This document shows positions 1 through 7,378 of a DNA stretch of 64,000 nt, piece after piece. The notes beneath the pieces were generated by a model, which saw nothing but the letters and a program-made list of their open reading frames with translations, was not told the origin of the DNA and searched no databases. The position numbers and the translations under genes were made by a program. Origin of the DNA: Rhodoblastus acidophilus (GTDB lineage Bacteria; Pseudomonadota; Alphaproteobacteria; Rhizobiales; Beijerinckiaceae). The stretch covers positions 124,001-188,000 of the forward strand of contig NZ_FYDG01000002.1 in assembly GCF_900187365.1 (NCBI RefSeq), in the 5' to 3' direction. The number at the start of each line of letters is the position of its first letter. Within the stretch, counting starts at the first letter, position 1.

Positions 1-1320
1 GTTCACCTTTTCCGCGCGGTAGAGCTTCATCATCTCTTCCTGCTGCTTCTGCTTATCGTCGGCGAAGCGCTCCTGGATCTCCTTCATCTTCGGCTGAATG
101 ACCTTCATCTTCGCCATGGAGGCGTAAGACTTGTTCGCCAGCGGGAAGAACAGGGCCTTCACAACGAGGGTGATCAGCAGAATGGCGACGCCGAAATTGC
201 CGACCAGATTGAACAGGGTTTCCAGCAGCCAGAACATCGGGCGGGTGATGAAATGGAACCAGCCCCAGTCGATCAGCATGTCGAACTTGCTGACGCCAAG
301 ATCGTTCTGATAGTGCTCAAGAACCTTGCTTTCCTTGGCGCCGGCGAAAATCCGGGTCGAAAGCGTCAGCGATTCGCCGGGCGCGAGCGTCTTCGATTCG
401 CCGAAAGCGTCGGCCTGATATTGCGGCTTGACGCCCGAAAACTCGCGGAACCAGCCCTTGTAGCCCTGGGCCGTGTCGGGAATGATCGCGGTCGCCCAAT
501 ATTTATCGGTGAAGCCGAGCCAGCCCCCGGTCGCGAAGGCGTCGACCGGCAGAACCTTGGCCTTGTTGGTTTCCTTGGCGATCTGGGCGTAAGTCAACTC
601 GGTCGAGGCCTGGTCCGCGCCGACTACGCCAATGAACCCTTCGTGCAGCACGGCGTAGCCGGAGGTTTTCGGCTCGCCCTGCCGGGTGGCGGAGGCGTCG
701 GAAAAGAAGTTCACCGCCTCCTTGGCGTGATTCTCCACCGTGTCGGCGACCGTGAACAGGTAATTCTCGTCCACCGAAATCTTGCGCTTGATGACGAGGC
801 CCTTGCCGTTATCGAAGGTGAGCGTCACCGGCGTCGTTTCGGTCAGGCGCTGGCCGTCGGCCTTCCACAAGGAATCGGACTTCGGCAGATCGACCGAGGC
901 GCCGCGCGGCGCGACATAATTGACGTCGACGAAATAAGCGTCGGGCGCGCCCGAGGGCGACAGCAGCACGATGTTCGGGCTGGTCGGGTCGGTGGTCTCG
1001 CGATAGGCCTTGAGCGAAAGGTCGTCGAGGCGCGCGCCCTTGAGCGCCAGCGTGCCCGAGAGCTTTTGCGTGTCGATGACGATGCGCGGGCTGGCCGCCA
1101 GCGCTTCGCCGCGCGCGATGGCCGGCGGCAAGGGCGCGACGGCGGCCGCTTCGGGTTGCGGCGCGGCGGGATCGGGCGTCTTGCCGCCCATTTGTTCGAG
1201 CTGGCTCTGCGTCTGCCGGGCCTGCTGCACTTTCGGCGCGGCGAAGAAATAATTCCAGCCGACGATGACCATGACCGACAAGGCCATGGCGAGGAGGAGG
1301 TTCTTCTGATCGTTCTGCAT
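1..1320 (-). CDS. yidC: Membrane protein insertase YidC (partial, C-terminus outside window)
   Basis: YidC inserts and folds inner-membrane proteins, alone or with SecYEG. The start is ATG at 1320, giving MQNDQKNLLLAMALSVMVIV, an N-terminal membrane anchor typical of Gram-negative YidC. A proline/alanine-rich linker follows, then the large periplasmic beta-sandwich domain (about residues 60-330), and then the first segment of the conserved core with the cytoplasmic loop rich in Lys/Gln/Met (around residues 400-440). About 440 codons are visible; alphaproteobacterial YidC is usually near 600 residues, so the last core helices lie left of base 1. It starts 2 nt after the rnpA stop, so it is almost certainly cotranscribed with rpmH and rnpA. 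Seen: sequence and order; known: family role. Confidence 0.95.
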   Translation of the reverse strand, partial: MQNDQKNLLLAMALSVMVIVGWNYFFAAPKVQQARQTQSQLEQMGGKTPDPAAPQPEAAAVAPLPPAIARGEALAASPRIVIDTQKLSGTLALKGARLDDLSLKAYRETTDPTSPNIVLLSPSGAPDAYFVDVNYVAPRGASVDLPKSDSLWKADGQRLTETTPVTLTFDNGKGLVIKRKISVDENYLFTVADTVENHAKEAVNFFSDASATRQGEPKTSGYAVLHEGFIGVVGADQASTELTYAQIAKETNKAKVLPVDAFATGGWLGFTDKYWATAIIPDTAQGYKGWFREFSGVKPQYQADAFGESKTLAPGESLTLSTRIFAGAKESKVLEHYQNDLGVSKFDMLIDWGWFHFITRPMFWLLETLFNLVGNFGVAILLITLVVKALFFPLANKSYASMAKMKVIQPKMKEIQERFADDKQKQQEEMMKLYRAEKVN

Positions 1321-1322
1321 GT

Positions 1323-1766
1323 TCAACGGTCTGACTTGCGTTCGGCGGAATGGATTTTCTGCAGGGCGCGGAGGAATTCGCCGCGCAGCTCGTCGAAACT
1401 CGTGGTCAGCGCCTCGATTCGGCCGACCAGGACATAATCGGTTCCGGGCTTGGTCCGGGCGCCGGCGCCCGCGGCATGAAGACGGACGATTTCACGCAGG
1501 CGGCGGCGGATACGGTTGCGGACGACGGAATTTCCGGTCTTTTTCGTGACCGTGAATCCGAATCGCGGGGCCGAACCACCCTCGCCTTGAGCGCGGCTGC
1601 GGGCCTGCAGCACGAAGCCGCGCTGATGCTGGCGGCGCCCCTTGGCGGCGGCGAGAAACTCGGCGCGTTTCTTCAACCGCTCAGGCCGCAACAAAGAAAT
1701 CGCGTCGCCTTCGACCGGAGCCGAAGGGCGGCGCGATTCGATTTCGCCGTCGCCGGGACGGGACAT
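1323..1766 (-). CDS. rnpA: Ribonuclease P protein component
   Basis: Protein subunit of RNase P, which assists the catalytic RNA in removing tRNA 5' leaders. The 147-residue product is basic. It has the family entry segment RLKKRAEFLAAAKG at about residues 29-43, followed by the core FGFTVTKKTGNSVVRNRIRRRL at about 69-90, the RNR-type RNA-binding motif of RnpA. The first 28 residues are an extra tail relative to short RnpA proteins, so a start nearer LLRPERLKKR is possible, but no better in-frame ATG exists before it. It lies 21 nt after rpmH and 2 nt before yidC in the standard rpmH-rnpA-yidC order. No yidD lies between rnpA and yidC, unlike many proteobacteria. Confidence 0.95.
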   Translation of the reverse strand: MSRPGDGEIESRRPSAPVEGDAISLLRPERLKKRAEFLAAAKGRRQHQRGFVLQARSRAQGEGGSAPRFGFTVTKKTGNSVVRNRIRRRLREIVRLHAAGAGARTKPGTDYVLVGRIEALTTSFDELRGEFLRALQKIHSAERKSDR

Positions 1767-1787
1767 GGCGCGAAACCGCGCCGAAAA

Positions 1788-1922
1788 TCAGGCGGAGAGG
1801 CGCTTGCGGCCGCGAACGCGGCGAGCGTTGAGCACCTTGCGGCCGCCGACGGTGGCCATACGGGCGCGAAAACCATGGCGACGCTTGCGCACGATCTTGG
1901 AGGGTTGATAGGTCCGCTTCAC
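1788..1922 (-). CDS. rpmH: 50S ribosomal protein L34
   Basis: L34 is the smallest large-subunit ribosomal protein. The 44-residue product begins [18 protein letters not shown] and ends RGRKRLSA, a full-length, very basic match to the family (44-46 residues). Translation starts with GTG at 1920-1922; there is no ATG in the right place. A strong sigma70-type promoter lies about 160 nt upstream at 2082-2110, leaving a leader of about 150 nt. First gene of the rpmH-rnpA-yidC unit. Confidence 0.97.
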   Translation of the reverse strand: MKRTYQPSKIVRKRRHGFRARMATVGGRKVLNARRVRGRKRLSA

Positions 1923-2081
1923 GGTGAACTCCGATTGTCCGAGGCGCCGGACTCAGCCGACGCCGAAGTGTTCAAGGTTTCGCGCTTCGCCGGTTCCTGT
2001 TTGCGTCATGCGCAGGCTTGGCCCGCGATGAGGATGCAAACGCCCGTCGACGTCGGCGCGAAGCCGAAATCGCGAGCGGCC

Positions 2082-2110
2082 TTATAGGGGCAAGGGACGC
2101 CTAAAGTCAA
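2082..2110 (-). promoter_or_regulatory. Housekeeping promoter of rpmH-rnpA-yidC
   Basis: On the minus strand TTGACT (2110-2105) is followed after exactly 17 nt by CTATAA (2087-2082). This matches the alphaproteobacterial housekeeping sigma consensus (TTGAC-N17-CTATAT-like). Transcription would start near 2075 and run leftward into rpmH. Confidence 0.75.
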
Positions 2111-2222
2111 CGCGGGCGGCGCGCGAAAGGATGCGTGAAAAAATTGCGACAACGCCCTTGCCAAACGAAAATGGAGCCGTTAAACACCGCCTCAGTCGCG
2201 GCGGCCAAGCCCGTTGCGAAAG

Positions 2223-2299
2223 GCGCCCGTAGCTCAGCTGGATAGAGCACCAGACTACGAATCTGGGGGTCAGGAGTTCGAATCTCTTCGGGCGCGCCA
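2223..2299 (+). tRNA. tRNA-Arg (anticodon ACG)
   Basis: The acceptor stem GCGCCCG (2223-2229) pairs with CGGGCGC (2289-2295); discriminator G2296 and an encoded CCA (2297-2299) follow. The D-arm is GCTC-AGCTGGATA-GAGC, the anticodon stem CCAGA/TCTGG encloses CTACGAA, giving anticodon ACG (arginine, read as ICG), and the T-arm contains TTCGAAT. All arms fold without an intron. It is a stand-alone gene with no integrase or element at its 3' end. Confidence 0.97.
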
Positions 2300-2621
2300 T
2301 TCTAAAAACAAACAAGACCTCAAGCAAAGACGGCTTCGCTAGTCGGCGTCGTCGCAGAGGCGGCTGGCATAGCGGCCGGCGTCGCTGGCGGACCTGCAGA
2401 TCGGAAGGCTCACATCTGGGGCCCCGGCTTGTCTCGTCTTCGTTGATCACGGGCGCGCGGCGCCCGCGCCTCATTGCTCAGGGACGCCCAATCGCGCTGA
2501 GTCCAACCTCAATCCAATCGAGCAATGGTTCGCCCAGCGTCAAACGCTGCTGCGTGAACGGCGAACGCAGGCGAGCGACGTAAACTCCCCTCTTGGCCGA
2601 TATCCGGGTCGGGAGAGCGGG
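2300..2621. other. Intergenic stretch with no recognisable gene
   Basis: About 320 nt between the tRNA-Arg 3' end and the acyl-CoA synthetase stop. Short frames here have no ribosome-binding site or recognisable domain. I see no integrase remnant, attachment-site duplication or convincing terminator. Confidence 0.6.
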
Positions 2622-4265
2622 TCAGCCGCCAAAAAGCTCGCGCAGCGCGCGCTTGTTGATCTTGCCCACGCTGGTCTTGATCAGCGCCTCGACCAGTTCG
2701 ATCTCCTGCGGCACGCCATATTTCGAGATCAGTCCCCGCTCGGCGAATCCGGCGAGAAACGCCCGAATCGCCTCGGCGTCGACGGCCGCGCCGCACTTGG
2801 CCACCACCAGCGCCTTCGGCCGCTCGCCCCATTTCGGGTCCTTCACGCCGATCACCGCGACTTCGCTCACCAGGGGATGCTGGGAAATCAAATCCTCGAT
2901 TTCCAGCGAGGAAATCCATTCGCCGCCGGTCTTGATCACGTCCTTCAGCCGGTCCGTGACCTGGACATAGCCCTGCGCGTCAATATTGGCGATGTCGTTG
3001 GTGTGCAGCCAACCGCCGGCCCAGAGGGCGTTCGAGGCCTCGGGATTGTTCAAATACGCCTGCGCCAGCCAGGGCGCGCGCGCCACGATCTCGCCGGTGG
3101 CCTTGCCGTCATGCGGCGCGTCCTTCATGTCGGAATCGACGATGCGCAGATCGACCAGCGGAATCGGCAGGCCGGTCTTGACCCGCAAGCCCACGCCTTG
3201 GTCCGCCGCGTCCTTCAGCAGTTCGGGCTTGACATGGGCCAGCGTCAGGATCGGGCAGGTCTCCGACATGCCATAGCCGGCGAAGACGTCGATCCCGCGC
3301 GCCAGCGCGGCTTCCGCCAGCCCGGTCGGCAGGGCGGAGCCGCCGATGATCACCTTCCAGTTCGAGAGGTCGTACGCCGCGGAGTCCGGGTGCGACAGAA
3401 TCATGTGCAGGATGGTCGGCACGCAATGCGAGAATGTGACGCCCTCCCTTTGCTTCAGCCGCATCAGACTTTCGGGCGTGTAGCGGCCGGGATAGACCTG
3501 TTTCAGCCCGGCCATGGTCGCCGCATAGGGAACGCCCCAGGCGTGGACGTGGAACATCGGCGTCATCGGCATATAGACGTCGTCGCGGTGCAACCGCCCC
3601 TGCGCCGGCGCCAGCGCCAGCGCCGCCGTCTCGGCCAGCGTGTGCAGCACCAGTTGCCGGTGGCTGAACGAGACGCCCTTGGGCAGCCCGGTCGTGCCGG
3701 TGGTGTAAAAAGTGGTGGCGCGGGCGTTCTCGTCGAAATCGGGAAACGCGAAATCCGCCTCGCCCGACAGCAGCAGGATTTCATATTCGCAGTCGAACGG
3801 GACGGCGCTCGGCGCGGCGTGCGGCTCATCGCTGAGGAGCACGTATTTTTCCACCGATTCGATGCGGTCGGCCAAGGCTTCGACAATCGGCAGGAATTCG
3901 GCGTTGACCAGCAGGATTTTGGGCCGCGCGTGATTGAGCGTGTAGAGAATCTGCTCGTGGGTGAGCCGGATGTTCACGGTCTGCAGCACCGCGCCCATCA
4001 TCGGCGCGGCGAAGAAACATTCGAGATAGCGATGGCTGTCCCAGTCCATCACCGCCACCACGTCGCCAGGCTTCACACCCATTTTGGCGAGCCCGCTGGC
4101 GAGCTGGCCGATGCGGTCGCGCAACTGGCGATAGGTCAGGCGGACATGATCGCGATAGACGATCTCCCGATCCGGCGCGATGGCCAGCGGGGTGTGCAGC
4201 AGATGCTTGATCAGCAGAGGATAGGCATAGGCTTCGCGCGCGCGCTCGATCGGCTCGACTGACAT
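2622..4265 (-). CDS. AMP-forming acyl-CoA synthetase (medium/long-chain fatty-acyl-CoA ligase type)
   Basis: ANL-superfamily adenylating enzyme, 547 residues, that would activate a carboxylic acid with ATP and join it to CoA. The AMP/ATP-binding P-loop TTFYTTGTTGLPKGVSFS is at about residues 184-201, the GYGMSE motif is in the middle, and the C-terminal lid has DRLKDVIKTGGEWISS followed by the catalytic-lysine region VGKINKRALRELF. The start MSVEPIERA at 4265 is chosen because GGGAG lies about 10 nt upstream; an extension to 4409 is open but has no family similarity. The whole-length pattern resembles the fatty-acyl-CoA ligase group acting on medium-chain acids. The exact acid cannot be read from sequence. 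It is monocistronic, facing the tRNA gene. Confidence 0.88.
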   Translation of the reverse strand: MSVEPIERAREAYAYPLLIKHLLHTPLAIAPDREIVYRDHVRLTYRQLRDRIGQLASGLAKMGVKPGDVVAVMDWDSHRYLECFFAAPMMGAVLQTVNIRLTHEQILYTLNHARPKILLVNAEFLPIVEALADRIESVEKYVLLSDEPHAAPSAVPFDCEYEILLLSGEADFAFPDFDENARATTFYTTGTTGLPKGVSFSHRQLVLHTLAETAALALAPAQGRLHRDDVYMPMTPMFHVHAWGVPYAATMAGLKQVYPGRYTPESLMRLKQREGVTFSHCVPTILHMILSHPDSAAYDLSNWKVIIGGSALPTGLAEAALARGIDVFAGYGMSETCPILTLAHVKPELLKDAADQGVGLRVKTGLPIPLVDLRIVDSDMKDAPHDGKATGEIVARAPWLAQAYLNNPEASNALWAGGWLHTNDIANIDAQGYVQVTDRLKDVIKTGGEWISSLEIEDLISQHPLVSEVAVIGVKDPKWGERPKALVVAKCGAAVDAEAIRAFLAGFAERGLISKYGVPQEIELVEALIKTSVGKINKRALRELFGG

Positions 4266-4534
4266 GGCTGAACGTCTCCCACCCGGTTTTCCGATTGCTT
4301 GCGGATGATAACCTTTCGCGAAGTCTCGCCAAGACGCGCGCCATCGCCGCCAAAACATCGGTTCAGCTTGAAATATCTTAGATTTTTTGCAGGCCTCCGC
4401 CTGTTGCAATCGTCTTTGTTTCTTGTCCGGCGATGTTAAGCTGAAATTTCAACGACGGAAATAGCGTCAAATGGCCAAATGTCCGGCTTTCGCGGCGCGA
4501 GCATCAAGGGCGTCGTCGACATGCGGGCGAAAAA

Positions 4535-4573
4535 GGGGGCGCGCGGCGCTTGCCGCCGGTCAGCGCCGCCCCC
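4535..4573 (-). terminator. Intrinsic terminator after the ABC uptake operon
   Basis: A GC-rich hairpin directly after the ATPase stop codon: GGGGG plus CGGCGCT (one 4-nt bulge) pairs with AGCGCCG plus CCCCC. On the minus strand it is followed by a TTTTT run (complement of AAAAA at 4530-4534). Geometry and U-tract fit Rho-independent termination of the leftward TonB/ABC operon. Confidence 0.75.
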
Positions 4574-5317
4574 TCACGCGGGAATATCCCCCGGTTCGAG
4601 GCCGTACAGCCGCCGCAGCGTCTCGGGCGTCAGCACCGCGTCCGGCGCGCCGTCGCTGTCAATGCGGCCGGCCACCAGAGTCGCGATCCGCGTCGAGGCC
4701 AGCCGCGCCTGATCGGGATGGTGGGTGGTCATCAGCACGCCCCAGCCCTGCCCGGCGAGCCGGCGCAAATGGCCGAGCAGGCGCAGTTGATGGCCGTAAT
4801 CGAGCCCCGCCATCGGTTCGTCCATCACCAGAAGCCTCGCGCCCTGCGCCAGCGCGCGGGCGACCATCACCAATTGCCGCTCGCCACCGGAAAGAGTGGT
4901 GTAGTCGCGCTCGGCCAGATGCCCGATGCGCAGCATCGCCAGCGCCTCGTCCGCCGCCTGCGCGTCGCGCGCGCCCATGCGCCCGAACAGCCCGACCGCC
5001 GGCGCGCGGCCCAGCGCGACGATTTCGCGGGCGCGATAGGGGAAAGGCGCGACATGGGCCTGCGGCACGTAGGCGACCTGTTCGGCGAAGGCGCGGCGGT
5101 TCATCCGCCGGACCGGCGCGCCGCCGAGCGTCGCCTCGCCCCGCAGCGGCGCCAGCAGGCCGAGCAGGATGCGCAGCAGCGTCGTCTTGCCCGCGCCATT
5201 GCCGCCGAGCAGCGACACCAGTTCGCCCGGGCCGAAACTGAAATCGACGCCCTCGAGAATGGCTCGCCCGCCGCGCCCAAAACCGACCGCATGAGCCGCC
5301 AGCCGCGCCTCATCCAT
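4574..5317 (-). CDS. ABC transporter ATP-binding protein, FecE/BtuD type
   Basis: ATPase subunit (247 residues) of a siderophore/haem/cobalamin-type importer. Walker A GGNGAGKTTLLR occurs near residue 40, the signature LSGGERQLVMVARAL near 135 and Walker B RLLVMDEPMAGLD just after it, followed by the switch histidine in TTHHPD. The start MDEARLAAH at 5317 overlaps the permease end by 8 nt, which is normal for translational coupling in this family; a longer open frame to 5404 lies inside the permease gene and is rejected. Last gene of the operon, followed at once by a terminator. The substrate cannot be told from the ATPase. Confidence 0.92.
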   Translation of the reverse strand: MDEARLAAHAVGFGRGGRAILEGVDFSFGPGELVSLLGGNGAGKTTLLRILLGLLAPLRGEATLGGAPVRRMNRRAFAEQVAYVPQAHVAPFPYRAREIVALGRAPAVGLFGRMGARDAQAADEALAMLRIGHLAERDYTTLSGGERQLVMVARALAQGARLLVMDEPMAGLDYGHQLRLLGHLRRLAGQGWGVLMTTHHPDQARLASTRIATLVAGRIDSDGAPDAVLTPETLRRLYGLEPGDIPA

Positions 5318-6371
5318 TCCAGCCTCGCCTGACTCGGCCGAGCACGGCCATGAACACGGGAATCCCCAACAATTCCGTGACGATGCCGATGGGAATTTCG
5401 ACATCGGCCAAGGTGCGCGCCAGCGCGTCGGCGCCGAGCAGGAAAATCGCCCCGAGCAGCGCGCTGGCCGGAATCAGCCGGTCGTTGCGGGCGCCCAGCG
5501 CCAGCCGCGCCACATGCGGCACGATCAGGCCGACCCAGCCGATCATGCCCGCCAGCGACACCGTGAGCGCGGACACCAAAGTCGCCAGCGCCAGCGCGGC
5601 GAAACGCAACGCCGACACGGGCACGCCGAGGCTGCGGGCCTCGTCGTCGCCCATCGCCAGCAGGTCGAGCCCGCGCCCGAGCGCGCACAGCAGGACGACG
5701 CCGCCGAGCATGAGCGGCGCCAGCGCCAGCACCTGCGCCAGATCGGACTGGCCGAGATTGCCCATCAGCCAATAGACGATGTTGGGCAATTGGTTGACGG
5801 GATCGGCGACGAATTTGACGATGGACAGCAGCGCGGCGAACAAAGCGTTGCTGATCATGCCGCCGAGCACCAGCATCACCACCGGCGCGCCGCGAAACGC
5901 CGCCGCCACCGTTCCGCCGAACGCCACCGCCGCCAGCCCCATAACGAAGGCCAGCGCCTGCACGCCGGCCCAGGGCGCGCCCAGCACGATGCCGAGCGCC
6001 GCGCCGAACGAAGCGCCGGCGAGCACGCCGAGCAGGCTCGGCGAGGCCAGCGGATTGCGGAACACCGCCTGAAACGCCGCGCCCGAACTCGCCAGCGCCC
6101 CGCCGACCAGCACGGCGGCGGCGACGCGCGGCAGGCGGATGTCGATCACGACATTGGCCAGCGCCGCCATCCGCTCCGGCGACATGGCGCAGGCGCCGGC
6201 CATGGCGCAGAACAATTTCGGGACTTCCCCCGGCGCCATGGCGAATTTGCCCAGGCTCAGCGCGGCCAGCACGCCGCCCGCCAACGCCAGCGGCAAAATC
6301 AGCCGCCAGTCGGCGAGACGCCGCAGCCGGTTGGCGCGCCGGGGCGGCGCGGCGGACAGCAGCACGGTCAT
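5310..6371 (-). CDS. ABC transporter permease, FecCD/BtuC family
   Basis: Inner-membrane permease, 353 residues, about ten hydrophobic helices. It has the RLPRVAAAVLVGGALASSG segment near residue 75 that is a hallmark of FecCD/BtuC proteins, and GLIVPHVARL around 275, the coupling-helix region that contacts the ATPase. Its start overlaps the binding-protein stop by 4 nt (ATGA) and its end overlaps the ATPase. Together with the TonB receptor and periplasmic protein it completes an outer-to-inner-membrane uptake route for an iron chelate, corrinoid or comparable metal complex; the ligand is not predictable here. Confidence 0.92.
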   Translation of the reverse strand: MTVLLSAAPPRRANRLRRLADWRLILPLALAGGVLAALSLGKFAMAPGEVPKLFCAMAGACAMSPERMAALANVVIDIRLPRVAAAVLVGGALASSGAAFQAVFRNPLASPSLLGVLAGASFGAALGIVLGAPWAGVQALAFVMGLAAVAFGGTVAAAFRGAPVVMLVLGGMISNALFAALLSIVKFVADPVNQLPNIVYWLMGNLGQSDLAQVLALAPLMLGGVVLLCALGRGLDLLAMGDDEARSLGVPVSALRFAALALATLVSALTVSLAGMIGWVGLIVPHVARLALGARNDRLIPASALLGAIFLLGADALARTLADVEIPIGIVTELLGIPVFMAVLGRVRRGWNG

Positions 6372-7366
6372 GGCGCGAGCAGCCGGTCGAGGTCATCCTC
6401 GGAGGGCGTGACGCCGAAGAACAGCGCATAGAACGCCCGCGCGTCGGCGCGGAGATCGCCCAGCTTGGCCTCGGGATGCAGCTTGCCCGCCAGCCAACGG
6501 GCGCCCAAAGCGCGCAGGAACGACGGCGGACGATCGAACCAGTTGAACGGCCCGTTCGGCGCGGCGAACACCCGGTTGTCGCGCAAAGCCTTCAGCCGCG
6601 CCCAGCGCGGGTCCTTGCGAATGTCCTGCGCGGTGGCGGGGAAACGCGTGACGATCACATCGGGGTCGAGCATCAACAGCCGCTCCAGGCCGAGCGGATA
6701 ATTGGCGGCGAAGGGCGCGCCGGACTCGCAATGCAGCGCATTGACGCCCCCCGCGCGCGAAATGACCTCGACGCGGTCGGACGTGTCGCATTGCGTGGTC
6801 AGGCCGTCGAGCGATTCGGCGTAATAGACGCGCGGCTTGTCCTTCACATCGGCGACGGCCGCCTTCACCTCGGCCATTTCCCGCTCCAGCGCCGCCGCCA
6901 GCGCCTCGCCGCGCGCCTCGCGATGCAGCAGCTTGCCGAGAAAACGGAACGTCGCCGGATATTGGTCGAGCCGGTCCACGTCGATATTGACCACGGGCAG
7001 GCCGATGCGCTCGATCTGGCGCGCCGGATATTGCTCGCCCGGACTGGTCCAGCCCAGCGCGATATCCAGCTTCATGTCCTTCAGCTTTTCCAGATTGGCG
7101 TCGGGACCGCCGCCGAGATTGGGCAAGCGCGCGAGGTCGGGCGGCAACAGCCGCAACGCCTCCGGGCTCATGGCGCGCGGGCTGGCGAAGCCCGCGAGCT
7201 TGTCCGGCGCGAGCGCGACGACCAGCGGCATGGCGTGGGTCATCGCGTAGATCGAATGGATTTCGTCGGGAACCGAAACCGTGCGGCCGGACATGTCGAC
7301 AATATCGGCGGCGCGCGCGCCGGAAGCGACGCAGAGCAGCAGGGCGAGACAGAGCGGGCGGATCAT
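6368..7366 (-). CDS. Periplasmic substrate-binding protein of an iron-chelate/cobalamin-type ABC importer
   Basis: Secreted protein of 332 residues with a clear signal peptide (MIRPLCLALLLCVASGARA, cleavage after ARA). The mature part begins DIVDMSGRTVSVP, the typical opening of the TroA/FecB-like helical-backbone fold, and contains a two-lobed pattern with PDVIVTRFP before the second lobe and the late FNWFDRPPSFLRALGARWLA segment common in this group. It lies 12 nt after the TonB receptor and overlaps the permease by 4 nt. It should capture the ligand passed by the receptor. One Cys pair in the middle (QCDTSD and LHCESG) could form a disulphide. Confidence 0.88.
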   Translation of the reverse strand: MIRPLCLALLLCVASGARAADIVDMSGRTVSVPDEIHSIYAMTHAMPLVVALAPDKLAGFASPRAMSPEALRLLPPDLARLPNLGGGPDANLEKLKDMKLDIALGWTSPGEQYPARQIERIGLPVVNIDVDRLDQYPATFRFLGKLLHREARGEALAAALEREMAEVKAAVADVKDKPRVYYAESLDGLTTQCDTSDRVEVISRAGGVNALHCESGAPFAANYPLGLERLLMLDPDVIVTRFPATAQDIRKDPRWARLKALRDNRVFAAPNGPFNWFDRPPSFLRALGARWLAGKLHPEAKLGDLRADARAFYALFFGVTPSEDDLDRLLAP

Positions 7367-7378
7367 CGCGGCGTCCTC

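Noticed and set aside
2082-2474. Minus-strand frame of about 130 codons containing MARPKRFELLTPRF
   Set aside because: It is the reverse complement of tRNA-Arg; this peptide is a well-known spurious annotation wherever that tRNA occurs.
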